Assembly: GCF_014652615.1 (NCBI RefSeq)
Contig: NZ_BMZD01000001.1
Coordinates: 455,962 to 519,961 of the forward strand
Reading direction: 5' to 3'
DNA: 64,000 bases
Source of the DNA: Novosphingobium arvoryzae
Lineage (GTDB): Bacteria; Pseudomonadota; Alphaproteobacteria; Sphingomonadales; Sphingomonadaceae
A program made the translations under genes and the position numbers. Shown piece after piece: positions 48,268-56,865 of the stretch (its first letter is position 1; each line of letters starts with the position of its first letter). The notes beneath the pieces are model-generated. The model had not been told where the DNA came from, ran no database searches, and saw nothing but the letters and a program-made list of their open reading frames with translations.

Positions 48268-49940
48268 CTGCGGGGCGCGATCAGTTCGCCGATCATCTGT
48301 TCCGAGGCAGACCGGGCATCGGGGAAGGTCGAGGTCGCGTCGCTGCGGGTCATGCGGGTGAACAGCCGCATCTTGCCCAGTGCTTCGGCTGTCACCGCCG
48401 CGTTGCTGCGCGGATCGACCACTTCGGTCCACAGCTTGACCAGGCTGGCCGCCGCATCGCTGCGTGCCCAGGCCCGGCCCGGCACCAGCATCGGCCGCGC
48501 CGGGGTGACCAGCACCATCACTGAATCCCGCCGCTTGGTGGAATTGCGCTCGTTGAAGGCGTTGCCGACCACTGGCAGGTCGCCCAGCAGCGGGGTCTTG
48601 GAATAAGTCCGGTCGTCCACCGCCTCGTTCAGGCCCGATAGCAGCAGCGTTTCGCCAAACCCGATTTCGGCCGTCGCCACCACGCGCTGGCGAAACGTGG
48701 TCAGCGCCTCGGCAAAGGACCCGGCGGGATCGGCGGTCAGGAAACTGCGTCCGGCCTCGATCCGCACTCGCGTGCCGGTGGGGGTGATTTCGATCGGGGT
48801 GACTTTCAGGTCGATCCCGATGTCGATGGATTCCAGGTTGGCGGTGTTCACCCCGTTGACCGCCACCCGGGTGGTCCGCCCGACGAAGAATTCGCTCTGC
48901 TCCCCGCGATAGGCGGTCAGCTGCGGACGGGCGACGACCGAGTAATTCTGCCCGCCGCGATTGAACAGGTTGAGGTTGTAGTTGATCTGCGGGATCGAGA
49001 TCGATGCGGTCAGCACGCGCTGATAGCCGTTGCCGGTGCGCACGCCGTTGTCACTGGTGATCGTGCGCGAGGATTGGCGGCCCGTGCCGTATTGCAGGCT
49101 GAGCCCGTCGAGCATGTTGAAGCCGTTGCGTTCCTGCTGGGTGTTCTGCGAGAGGATGATCGCCACGTCGAGCGAGACCTGATCGGGCGCCACCGGTTCG
49201 GCAGCTGGCTCTGCGGCGACCGGCGCATCGAGCGCGGCGGTCTGGACCAGCGCGGCCACGCGCGTGCGGATGCCATCGGCCACGGCGGGGAAGCGGGCGG
49301 CCAGCGTGTCCAGCCGCTCCTGCGCCAGCGCGGCTTCGCCATTGGCCGCCGCCGCTAGCGCGGCCAGCCGCAGGTTCTCGCCATTGGCGCCCGGATCGAG
49401 CGCGGCGGCGCGTCCGGCGGCGAGGCTGGCGAGCGCGGCGTCCCCGCTCATATAGGCTGATGCCGCCACGGCAGACAGCGTTGCCGCATCGCTGGGCCGC
49501 AGCAGCGCGGCGCGGGAAAAGTGGTTCAGCGCATCGTCGTACTTGCCCTGATCGAACGCCCCGCGTCCGGCCATTGCGGCGGGCCAGTACTGCCCCGGCT
49601 CGGCCCGCGCGGCGAGGTCGTAGCCGGCCAGGGCCAGGTCGAGCGCCTGCGGGTTGCGGTCGGCGGAGAGCTGATACGACAGCCCCAGCAGCGCCTGCGC
49701 CGTGCCGTTGCGCGGTTCGCGCGCGGCGAGTTCGGCAAAGGCGTGGATTGCCAGCTTGCTGTCCCCGGCGCGCAGTGCGGCGAGGCCCTTGTCCATCACC
49801 TCGCCCGGTGCGGTGGCGGACAGGTCGGCCAGTTCCGGCACTTTCTTCTTCGCGGCCAGCGCCGCGTCCGGCACCGTCACGCAGGTGGCGGCCAGCAACA
49901 GGCCAAGCGTGAAGGGGCGAAGGGCTTGCGGCATGGTCAT
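48261..49940 (-). CDS. TPR-secretin fusion protein
   Basis: The 559-residue exported protein (signal peptide TLGLLLAATCVTVPDAALA) has about 180 residues of TPR-like helices (GLAALRAGDSKLAIHAFAEL, AAMAGRGAFDQGKYDDALNH), an Ala/Pro linker, and a C-terminal secretin domain. The latter shows the family signature FGETLLLSGLNEAVDD, KTPLLGDLPVVGNAFNE and RRDSVMVLVTPARP. The usual N0/N1 ring domains are absent; TPRs take their place. No secretion ATPase or platform protein is nearby. It is the last gene of a four-gene minus-strand operon and overlaps the preceding gene by ATGA. It may be an outer-membrane channel of an unnamed system. Confidence 0.8.
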   Translation of the reverse strand: MTMPQALRPFTLGLLLAATCVTVPDAALAAKKKVPELADLSATAPGEVMDKGLAALRAGDSKLAIHAFAELAAREPRNGTAQALLGLSYQLSADRNPQALDLALAGYDLAARAEPGQYWPAAMAGRGAFDQGKYDDALNHFSRAALLRPSDAATLSAVAASAYMSGDAALASLAAGRAAALDPGANGENLRLAALAAAANGEAALAQERLDTLAARFPAVADGIRTRVAALVQTAALDAPVAAEPAAEPVAPDQVSLDVAIILSQNTQQERNGFNMLDGLSLQYGTGRQSSRTITSDNGVRTGNGYQRVLTASISIPQINYNLNLFNRGGQNYSVVARPQLTAYRGEQSEFFVGRTTRVAVNGVNTANLESIDIGIDLKVTPIEITPTGTRVRIEAGRSFLTADPAGSFAEALTTFRQRVVATAEIGFGETLLLSGLNEAVDDRTYSKTPLLGDLPVVGNAFNERNSTKRRDSVMVLVTPARPMLVPGRAWARSDAAASLVKLWTEVVDPRSNAAVTAEALGKMRLFTRMTRSDATSTFPDARSASEQMIGELIAPRSY

Positions 49941-50239
49941 TTCTCCGTCTTGTGCGGGGGGAGGCAACGGTCGGCCAGGCCGACCGCGTCAATCTGATAG
50001 GTCTGGTGCGGCAGGGCGCAGTCGGTCGGCATGAACCCCGCGGCGGTGGGCCGCCCGCTGCGGCTCAGCGTGGGCGCGCAGATGTCGCGGCCCTTGCGCA
50101 GCAACAACCGCTCGTGGCTGGCGGTGAGGCAGCGGGGCGGCTCGCCCACGCGCGGCGGATCAGCGGTGGCGGGCGCTGCCAGCCACAGCGCCGCAATCAG
50201 GCCGGCCAGCGAGTGCAGGGGAGGAAGCAGGCGGCGCAC
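49937..50239 (-). CDS. Small exported protein of unknown function
   Basis: The 100-residue protein has a signal peptide (LHSLAGLIAALWLAAPATA) and a mature part of about 73 residues with four Cys (RCLTASHER, DICAPT, DCALPH, DRCLPP), which suggests two disulphides. I recognise no family. It is translationally coupled to the TPR-secretin gene (ATGA overlap) and starts 2 bases after the coiled-coil gene, which argues strongly for a shared function. Confidence 0.72.
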   Translation of the reverse strand: MRRLLPPLHSLAGLIAALWLAAPATADPPRVGEPPRCLTASHERLLLRKGRDICAPTLSRSGRPTAAGFMPTDCALPHQTYQIDAVGLADRCLPPHKTEK

Positions 50240-50241
50240 CG

Positions 50242-50769
50242 TCAGTTCCCCAGCACCTTGCTGCCCTTCATCACGGAGTCTTTCGATCCCTTCACGTTCA
50301 CGCTCGATCCGCCGATGTCGACTGCGCCGCCGTTGACCGAAATCGCGGTGGTGGCACTGATCCGCACGACCTTGCCGCGCAGATCGATGGTGTCGGCGGT
50401 CAGCACCATGTCCCTGCCGTCCATTGCGATACCAGTCGGGTAATAGCGCCCCAGCTTCATGGTGATGGTCTTGTTGTTGTCGCCGCCGCCAATCGTGAAG
50501 TCGCGCGCCGTCCGGCCAATGCCGGTTTCCAGCGGCGCAACCTTGTCCTCCAGCCGGGCCAGCTTGATCTGCGTGTCGACATTGGAAGTCTGGAGCTGGT
50601 TCACTAGATTGCGCAGCTGCGCGACCTCCTGCTCCAGCGCGCGGACGTCATTGTCGCCCTGATCGGGGGTGAACTGGGTCACCGCCCTCAGCTGGGACGC
50701 GGCCAGTGGCAGCATTCCCAGGATGGCGGCGGCGCCCAGCAGTCTGGCGGGGTGGGCAAGTCTCTTCAC
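50242..50769 (-). CDS. Coiled-coil exported protein of unknown function
   Basis: The 175-residue protein has an N-terminal signal or anchor (ARLLGAAAILGMLPLAASQL) and a coiled coil (about residues 42-80, VRALEQEVAQLRNLVNQLQ). A beta-rich C-terminal part follows with repeating short strands (MVLTADTIDLRGKVVRISAT, ISVNGGAVDIGGSSVNVKG), reminiscent of a beta-helix or of baseplate-like spike proteins. I do not recognise the family. It lies second in the operon, 16 bases after a large secreted protein. A trimeric fibre or stalk is one possible reading, not shown. Confidence 0.72.
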   Translation of the reverse strand: MKRLAHPARLLGAAAILGMLPLAASQLRAVTQFTPDQGDNDVRALEQEVAQLRNLVNQLQTSNVDTQIKLARLEDKVAPLETGIGRTARDFTIGGGDNNKTITMKLGRYYPTGIAMDGRDMVLTADTIDLRGKVVRISATTAISVNGGAVDIGGSSVNVKGSKDSVMKGSKVLGN

Positions 50770-50785
50770 CGGGTGATCCCCCTGC

Positions 50786-52273
50786 TTACTTCAGCGTGAA
50801 TTCCAGCCGCTTGCGATAGAGCTGGTGATCCAGCCGGCCGTTGGGCGCTGCCACCAGCACGAAGGTCTTGCCGGGACAGGCGGTGTTCGCGGTGCGGGTC
50901 AGGGTAACGGAGACGCGGTCGACCCCAGCCGCCGGGGCGAGCGTGCCCTCGGTCTGGGCGAAGCACAGCCCCGCAAAGCCGCCGGTGCCGCCGGTGGGGT
51001 TCAGTACCTGCCAGACCAGCGGGCGGCTGGCGGCATCCGACGGGGCAAGGTTGAGGCTGAACGACAGCGCACCGGGCGCGGCCGGGGCCGGGCTTGCCGA
51101 TCCGCCGCCACCGATTCGCGGGACGCGGATGCCGCCCGTGCTGGCCAGCTGGGTTGGCGTGGAAATGTCCTCTACCCCGAACGGCACGACCGACTGGACC
51201 CGCACGTCGAGCGCCTTGGTCTGCCCGGCGAAGTTGGTTGCCAGCAGGCGGAAATTCCGCACGCCGATCATGGTCCGCATGAAATCGCGGTTGAACTGGA
51301 TCGATGCGGTGCCGTTGTCTTCGGGCAGCGTGCTGGCCGTCGCTTCGGACCCGCCGCTCGCCGATGCCCGGATCTGCGGGATGTGTTCCGTGGTGTTCAG
51401 CGGCACGCCGACCACATCGGCGCGGACATAGCGCTGATCAGCATCGGCAAAGGACGGCCGGGTCAGGCAATCGCGGACATCGCCGCCGCGTTCGTCCGGC
51501 AGCATGATTTCCAGCCGGGTGCCAGCAATCCGCACGTCGCCGCCGCGGCCCCGGATGCACAGGTCCAGCGTCCTGTCCTTGAAGTCGTCGCGCGGGGCGA
51601 TCCCGGTGCTGCCGCGCGGACCGTTGACGACGAAGCCGGTGGTTCCGCCACCGCCGCAGGTCTGCGTTTCCTGGCAGGTCGGGCCGGACTGGACCGTGAT
51701 CTGCGGGGGGGCGATCGATGGGCTGGACGAAACCGTCGTGGTTCCGGACGGAGTATTGGTCGTGCGCGGCGAGAGTGCGGCCCCATCGGTGCGCCCGCTG
51801 AACCGGTGCCAGGCGAACCGGTCGTAGCTGGTAGGCAGGATGACCGTCACCGGTATCCGCACATCACCGATCACCAGTGCGGTGGCGCGTTCCCCCACCA
51901 GCGGTGTGCCTGCCTGCGGGTTGGGCAGGCTGACGAACAGCTTGACCGATCCGATCGCGCCGCAGCGCCGGGTCACGTTTTCCGCGCCGCCGGTGCTGCC
52001 TTGCCAGGTCACGGTCGCGCCTTCCATGCTGAAGGTGCGCGGCAGGTCGATCCCGTGGCCGAACACCTCCACCATGATCTTGCTGCCCGCCGCCATTCGC
52101 AGCGGGCGGTTTTCGCTGGCCTTCAGCAGCACCACGCCGCTGTTCTGATCCGAGGAGCAGCGATCGGGCGTGTTCTGGGGGACGTGGACCAGCGTTTCCC
52201 AGTTGGCCAGCGCCGGGGTCGGCAGCGCCAGCGCGAAGGCGCTGGGGATCAGGGCGAGGACGGTGCGATACAT
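50786..52273 (-). CDS. Large exported protein of unknown function
   Basis: The 495-residue protein has a signal peptide (MYRTVLALIPSAFALALPTPALA). The mature part is beta-rich with Cys-containing patches (CQETQTCGGGG), a Ser/Pro/Thr linker (about residues 175-200) and a Gly/Ala/Pro linker near residue 400. No family recognised. The start is supported by GGAG 8 bases upstream. It is the first gene of the minus-strand operon leading to the TPR-secretin, and it diverges from two other secreted proteins. Confidence 0.75.
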   Translation of the reverse strand: MYRTVLALIPSAFALALPTPALANWETLVHVPQNTPDRCSSDQNSGVVLLKASENRPLRMAAGSKIMVEVFGHGIDLPRTFSMEGATVTWQGSTGGAENVTRRCGAIGSVKLFVSLPNPQAGTPLVGERATALVIGDVRIPVTVILPTSYDRFAWHRFSGRTDGAALSPRTTNTPSGTTTVSSSPSIAPPQITVQSGPTCQETQTCGGGGTTGFVVNGPRGSTGIAPRDDFKDRTLDLCIRGRGGDVRIAGTRLEIMLPDERGGDVRDCLTRPSFADADQRYVRADVVGVPLNTTEHIPQIRASASGGSEATASTLPEDNGTASIQFNRDFMRTMIGVRNFRLLATNFAGQTKALDVRVQSVVPFGVEDISTPTQLASTGGIRVPRIGGGGSASPAPAAPGALSFSLNLAPSDAASRPLVWQVLNPTGGTGGFAGLCFAQTEGTLAPAAGVDRVSVTLTRTANTACPGKTFVLVAAPNGRLDHQLYRKRLEFTLK

Positions 52274-52540
52274 GGCGGCATCTCCAATTCCGATGCCGTT
52301 ACTGTGGCAGCGCCGCTGTCGCGCGCCATTGGCCAGATGTCGCACCCGACGGGCTAGGCCATTTGGGCTAGTTTCTGGGAATTATATCATGAAAACAAAA
52401 TATTATGCCTGATATCAAAGGCGGTTGCAGACTTCCCCCAGGGCGGGCTTGGCTTGTCTGCTCCGGGTCATGGTCATACCCTGCTGGCGTTCCTCAGGCT
52501 CCGGGCCACCGGCTGCCTGCATCCGGAAAAGGTCCTGCCC
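52274..52540. promoter_or_regulatory. Divergent promoter region of the envelope cluster
   Basis: This 267-bp gap separates the minus-strand secretin operon from two plus-strand secreted-protein genes. It holds a direct repeat GGGCTAG (52351-52357 and 52365-52371, 14-base period) and an AT-rich tract at 52378-52416 framed by the inverted hexamers ATATCA (52384-52389) and TGATAT (52410-52415). A regulator site is likely; the LuxR regulator at 45902 is the nearest candidate. Confidence 0.45.
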
Positions 52541-53044
52541 ATGTCGCTCGTCCTTGCTGCGTTGCTGTTTGCCCCGGCCGCCGGAAGCCCCTCGGCCGAG
52601 CCGCAGCCGTTCTTTGCCTGCCCGGCCGGGTTCACCCTGGAAACCAGCGCCGCGCCGGGGCCGCAGCGGGTTGTCGCGGTGCGCTGCACGGCGCAGCGGG
52701 TGGCGGTGCCGGTCTGCCCGGCAGGCTCGTCGCTGACAGTCGCGGCGGGGCCGGACACCTGCCTGCCGGGGCGCGGCGGGACCACGGCGGTGGTCGACGG
52801 CGCCAGCAATACGATTGCCTTCGGCGAGTCCGCTCCCGTGCGCACTGGATCGACCGGGACAGCCGCGATCACCGATGGCACCAGCAACACCATCGCGATT
52901 GGCGAAACGGCCGCTGCTCCCACGCCGGGCTGCCGGCTGGTGGGCGAAGTGCTGCGGATCGACAGTCAGCGCACCCGCGATGAATGCATCCGCACCGAAG
53001 TGCGCGCGCCGACCCAGCCGGTAACCATCACATCGCGCGGCTGA
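52541..53044 (+). CDS. Small exported protein with duplicated DG(A/T)SNTIA motif
   Basis: The 167-residue protein has a short signal peptide (MSLVLAALLFAPAAGSPSA), six or more Cys, and a tandem duplication in the middle: VVDGASNTIAFGESAP and ITDGTSNTIAIGETAA. The DGxSNT-x-x-GE motif is well known from the C-terminal part of planctomycete DUF1559 prepilin-like proteins. Here it occurs without a prepilin leader. Start 52541 follows AAAAGG. It is followed 28 bases later by another secreted protein. Function unknown. Confidence 0.7.
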   Translation: MSLVLAALLFAPAAGSPSAEPQPFFACPAGFTLETSAAPGPQRVVAVRCTAQRVAVPVCPAGSSLTVAAGPDTCLPGRGGTTAVVDGASNTIAFGESAPVRTGSTGTAAITDGTSNTIAIGETAAAPTPGCRLVGEVLRIDSQRTRDECIRTEVRAPTQPVTITSRG

Positions 53045-53072
53045 GCCGGTTCGGTTCAGCTGGCACAGGAGA

Positions 53073-54395
53073 ATGTCCATGCCCGCCAAGTTTCGTCGCC
53101 TGTTCCTGCTGGTGGCGCTATCCGCATCCGGATTGCCGGCCACACCGGCGCATGCCCAGTCCGCCGGGACGTTTGCCTGTGCGGGTGAGATGCCGGGCAG
53201 CCGCTCCTTGCCCCGGATCGTGGCCTATGCCATCTCTGCCAGCACCGACCCGGACCGCGTCCGCAGCGGGTTTCCGCATGAAGCCAGCGTGATCGGCGGC
53301 CATGCGCAGCGCGGAATCGTGCGAATTGACGTGCAACTGGATACGGCGCTGCCCGCAGGCTGCGTATTACCCTTGCAGGTTGAGAGTGCTGCGGCCACCG
53401 CGCCCAACGACATCGCCAGCACGAGAGCGCTGGCCAGTGCGGTGGACGGGATTGAAGTGCTGAACGGGCAACCGCGGGTCGACCCGGTCACCGCCAACAT
53501 GATGCGGGCCGTTGCCAACGGGACCGACACCGTGCGCCTGGAAGTGCCGATTCAGGGGACGGATAGCCAGCGCCAGGTTCGCCATGCGCTGAAGCTGATC
53601 TATAACCGGAACTATGCCGAGGGGCTGCCGTTCAGCGTGGTAGCCCAGCCGCTCGACCGGTTTGTGGTGAGCGCTTCTGCCCAGCGGATCGTGCACGGAG
53701 AGGTTGCCCGGCTCCATGTGACTCATCCTGCGCCGCTGCTGCCTGAAACAGCCAACTGGCCGGTGCGGGTCTTGCTGTCGGATTCGGCCCTGGGTAGCTG
53801 GCTGGCCGGGGAACCGCTCAATCCGGCCAATCAACGCGAATTGATGGGCGGCTGGGATAGCCGTTTCACGCCGCTGCGGGCCGAAGCCCCGCTGCAACCC
53901 GCTAACGTGGCCGCCCCCGTCAGCGGCACGGTAACGTTCAGCTGGGCGGGCCAGAACGAGGTTGTGCCGGTGACGGTCAACCCCAGCGATGGCTGCGATC
54001 CGTCGTTCACCGCCAGTGCGGTGCCTGGCGGGGTCCGGGTCAGCATGACGAACCGCCTGCGTGGATCGTGTCCGGCCCATGTCGTTACCACACGCGTGCC
54101 TGACCGCGTGGTGCTGCAACTCGCGCCCTCCAGTGCGACGATCGCGGTTGGCGCGGTGCGGACTGTCACTGGCGGAACCCAGCCCACGCTCAACAGCTCC
54201 ACTTCATTGACCGGCGGGCGGCTGGCGGTGCAACAAGTGCCGTCCAGCGCGACCTTCACGATCAACCCGCTGGCGCTGATCCAGCTGGGCGTCGGGACGC
54301 GTTATGTTTTCGAAATCCGCTCCAAGGCGGGACCGGCGCATTTCGTGACCTATACCGTGAGTGCGGCCGATCATGCGGTGATCACCGGCAAATAG
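53073..54395 (+). CDS. Exported protein of unknown function, Ig-like composition
   Basis: The 440-residue protein has a signal peptide (RLFLLVALSASGLPATPAHA) and a mature part rich in beta-strand-forming Val/Thr/Ala/Arg, with segments such as VSGTVTFSWAGQNEVVPVTV that look like Ig-like or Big-type folds. It is in general style similar to the 495-residue protein on the other strand (both seem built of secreted beta domains). AGGAGAATGTCC precedes the ATG; a second ATG lies 2 codons later. No family recognised. Confidence 0.75.
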   Translation: MSMPAKFRRLFLLVALSASGLPATPAHAQSAGTFACAGEMPGSRSLPRIVAYAISASTDPDRVRSGFPHEASVIGGHAQRGIVRIDVQLDTALPAGCVLPLQVESAAATAPNDIASTRALASAVDGIEVLNGQPRVDPVTANMMRAVANGTDTVRLEVPIQGTDSQRQVRHALKLIYNRNYAEGLPFSVVAQPLDRFVVSASAQRIVHGEVARLHVTHPAPLLPETANWPVRVLLSDSALGSWLAGEPLNPANQRELMGGWDSRFTPLRAEAPLQPANVAAPVSGTVTFSWAGQNEVVPVTVNPSDGCDPSFTASAVPGGVRVSMTNRLRGSCPAHVVTTRVPDRVVLQLAPSSATIAVGAVRTVTGGTQPTLNSSTSLTGGRLAVQQVPSSATFTINPLALIQLGVGTRYVFEIRSKAGPAHFVTYTVSAADHAVITGK

Positions 54396-54439
54396 CGTGC
54401 GGCGCTTGGCCCAGCGCGGGGGCGCGGCTAGGGCGGGGC

Positions 54440-55123
54440 ATGACCACGCCCAGCCAGACCATTGCCGACCAGACCCTGACCCGCGCCGATCTGGAGCGGT
54501 TGCGGGCCGCGGGGCCGGTGCACCTGCTGAGCTGTGACCTGACCGGCGAAGACCTGACCCGCCTGGACCTTTCCGGCTGGCGGTTCGAGCGGTGCCAGCT
54601 GGGCCGTTCGGACTTTACCGGCGCGGTGCTGGAACGCACGGCCTGGCAATCGTGCCGGGCAGGGTTCGCCAGCTTTGTCGGCAGCGACCTCAGCGATGCG
54701 GTGTTCCGGGCGAGCGATTGCAACAACGCCGCGTTCCGCCGCGCCGCGCTCACCTCGGCGCGGTTCGCGGGCTGCAAGCTGACCGGCGCGGACCTGACCG
54801 ATGCGCGCGCCATGGATCTGGCGTTCGAGGAAACGCTGCTGATCGATGCGAAGCTGGTCGGCCTGTCCTTCCGCCAGCAAGTGCTGGAGCGGATCGACTT
54901 TTCCCAAGCCGATCTGCGTAAATGCGATTTCCGCGAAGCGACATTCAACGGATGCAGCTTGCGCGATGCCAACGTGGCGGGCGCGCGGTTCGACGGTGCG
55001 GACCTGCGCGGAGCGGACCTGGGCGGGTTGCGATTGGTCGACGCCCGCCAGTTTCGCGGCGCGACGATCTCGCGCGAGCAGGCCGGGCAGCTGCTGGGTG
55101 AGCTCGGCCTAAAGGTCCGTTAG
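54440..55123 (+). CDS. Pentapeptide-repeat protein
   Basis: The 227-residue protein is built of A(D/N)LXX pentapeptides from about residue 25 to 210 (DLTGEDLTRLDLSGWRF, ADLRKCDFREATFNGCSLRD, GADLRGADLGGLRL), interrupted by a hinge region near residues 110-140 as in Qnr-type right-handed quadrilateral helices. The length is close to that of Qnr/MfpA proteins (about 190-220). No signal peptide. A gyrase-protecting role is possible but not shown; many pentapeptide proteins have no known function. The stop overlaps moeA by 4 bases, convergent. Confidence 0.87.
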   Translation: MTTPSQTIADQTLTRADLERLRAAGPVHLLSCDLTGEDLTRLDLSGWRFERCQLGRSDFTGAVLERTAWQSCRAGFASFVGSDLSDAVFRASDCNNAAFRRAALTSARFAGCKLTGADLTDARAMDLAFEETLLIDAKLVGLSFRQQVLERIDFSQADLRKCDFREATFNGCSLRDANVAGARFDGADLRGADLGGLRLVDARQFRGATISREQAGQLLGELGLKVR

Positions 55124-56310
55124 GGCCAGATGCGCAGGGCGCTGACCGGCTGACCCGCGTCCAGCGCCGGGCTGTCGGCAGCGCGGCGGATCAGCCACTG
55201 GGCGGCGGCGAGCGTGGCCTGTGCGCCGGAATCCTGATTGCGCACCGGCTCCAGCCCGTCAGCCAGCCCGCGCGCGCGCCAGAAGGTTTCGCGGTCCCCC
55301 GTGGCGGGCAGGGGGGCGGAAAGGGGATGGTCCTGCCAGTTCAGCACTGCGGCAGGATCGCGCCCTTGCAGCGCGGCCAGCAGCGGGGCCAGAAATAACC
55401 GCGCGGTGACCATTGCCGAAGTCGGATTGCCCGGCAGGCCCAGCACCCAGCGGCCGCTGGCCCGGCCCAGCCAGACCGGCTTGCCCGGCTTGATCGCGAC
55501 TTTGGGGAACAGCAGTTCCAGCCCGTGCGCGGCAAACATCGGCTTGGCAAAGTCCCGCTCGCCCACCGATGCGCCGCCCGTGACGATCACGACATCGGCC
55601 TGTTCCAGCGCCTGCCCCGCCAGCGCGGTCAGCGCGGCCAGATCATCCGTCCCGCGCAGCCGCGCCGCGATGCGTGCGCCGTGCTGCCGGGCCAGCGCGG
55701 CAACGCCGAACGAGACGGATTCGGGGATCGTCAGCGGATTGTCGCGAGCTGTTCCCGGTGCGGTTAGCTCATCGCCGGTTGCGATCAGGGCCACGCGCGG
55801 CGCGGCATGGACCAGTGCGCTGTCCCGGTCGGCCCCTGCCAGCGTCACGATTGCGCCGGGATCGAGCAGGCGCCCCGCCGGCAGCAGCAAGTCCCCGGCG
55901 CGAAAATCGCTGCCTGCCGCGCGGACGTGCCAGCCGGGGCCGTATTCACGGGCGATGGTCATCGCGCCCGCATCGGCGGTGCAGTTTTCCTGCATGATGA
56001 CCCGGTCGGCTCCATCGGGCAGGGCCGCGCCGGTGAAGATGCGCACGCATTCGCCCGCGCCCAGCGGTGGCGGCAACGCGCCCCCGGCAAAGCTCTCGCC
56101 GATCACGCGCAGCGTTGCACCAATGGCGGCGTCTGCATCGCGCAGGGCATAGCCGTCCATTGCGGAAACGGCGCGGCGCGGGGCGTCCAGCGCGGCACGG
56201 ACCGGCTCCGCCAGCACGCGCCCGTCGGCTTCGATCAGTGGCACGTTCTCGGCGGGCAAGGGCTGCACCGCCCCGGCCAGCAGCGCCTGTGCCGCGTCGA
56301 ACGTGATCAT
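55120..56310 (-). CDS. moeA: Molybdopterin molybdenumtransferase MoeA
   Basis: The 396-residue protein has all MoeA parts: the N-terminal domain (VPLIEADGRVLAEPV, SAMDGYALRDAD), IFTGAALPDGADRVIMQENC, the central MoCF domain with VIVTGGASVGERDF, and the C-terminal barrel (GLPGNPTSAMV). It inserts molybdate into adenylylated molybdopterin. It is coupled to moaB by ATGA (56307-56310) and closes the operon. The longer frame to 56649 lies inside moaB. Confidence 0.96.
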   Translation of the reverse strand: MITFDAAQALLAGAVQPLPAENVPLIEADGRVLAEPVRAALDAPRRAVSAMDGYALRDADAAIGATLRVIGESFAGGALPPPLGAGECVRIFTGAALPDGADRVIMQENCTADAGAMTIAREYGPGWHVRAAGSDFRAGDLLLPAGRLLDPGAIVTLAGADRDSALVHAAPRVALIATGDELTAPGTARDNPLTIPESVSFGVAALARQHGARIAARLRGTDDLAALTALAGQALEQADVVIVTGGASVGERDFAKPMFAAHGLELLFPKVAIKPGKPVWLGRASGRWVLGLPGNPTSAMVTARLFLAPLLAALQGRDPAAVLNWQDHPLSAPLPATGDRETFWRARGLADGLEPVRNQDSGAQATLAAAQWLIRRAADSPALDAGQPVSALRIWP

Positions 56311-56843
56311 GCGCAGACGTCGCGCAGGCGGGGCAGCGCTCCGGCGATGGAGCAGGGGCGGTGGCGGCTGTCGCACTCCAGTTCCAGCAAGCCATCCCAG
56401 GCATCGCGGCAGGCGCCAGTCGAACCCGGCACGCAGAAAATGAAGGCATCGCCCGCCTGCCCCGCCAGCGCGCGCGATTGCATGGAGGACACGCCAACCG
56501 TGGTCAGGCTCTTCTGGTGAAAGGCGATCGAAAATCCGTCCATTTCCCGCCGCAGCAGCGGGCGCACCGCTTCCGGCGTGTTGTCGCGCGGGGAAAAGCC
56601 GGTGCCGCCGGTGGTCAGGATCACTTCGATCTCGGGGCGGGCCAGCCAAGCGCGCAAGTACGCCTGAATGGCGGGAATGTCATCGGTGACGATGGCGCGG
56701 GCGTGCAGGACATGGCCTGCCGTTTGCAGCCGCTCTGCCAGCAGGCCGCCCGATGTGTCGGTTTCCAACGTGCGGGTATCCGATATTGTCAGCACGGCCA
56801 TGCCCAGCGGGTGAAACGGCAGGGAAGGATCAATTCCGGGCAT
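56307..56843 (-). CDS. moaB: Molybdenum cofactor biosynthesis protein B (MoaB/MogA family)
   Basis: The 178-residue protein is a single MoCF domain with VLTISDTRTLETDTSGG, LTTGGTGFSPRDNTPEAV and CVPGSTGACRDAWDGLL. It adenylylates molybdopterin before MoeA acts. The MoaB-type length and sequence are clear; molybdopterin adenylyltransferase activity is inferred from the family and from its pairing with moeA. Confidence 0.95.
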   Translation of the reverse strand: MPGIDPSLPFHPLGMAVLTISDTRTLETDTSGGLLAERLQTAGHVLHARAIVTDDIPAIQAYLRAWLARPEIEVILTTGGTGFSPRDNTPEAVRPLLRREMDGFSIAFHQKSLTTVGVSSMQSRALAGQAGDAFIFCVPGSTGACRDAWDGLLELECDSRHRPCSIAGALPRLRDVCA

Positions 56844-56865
56844 TTTCGGTGCTCTCTTTGCGGCG

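Noticed and set aside
50825..52357. 510-codon plus-strand frame opposite the 495-residue exported protein
   Set aside because: The minus-strand gene has a signal peptide and ribosome site; the plus-strand frame has neither and an Arg/Gly/Gln-rich shadow composition.
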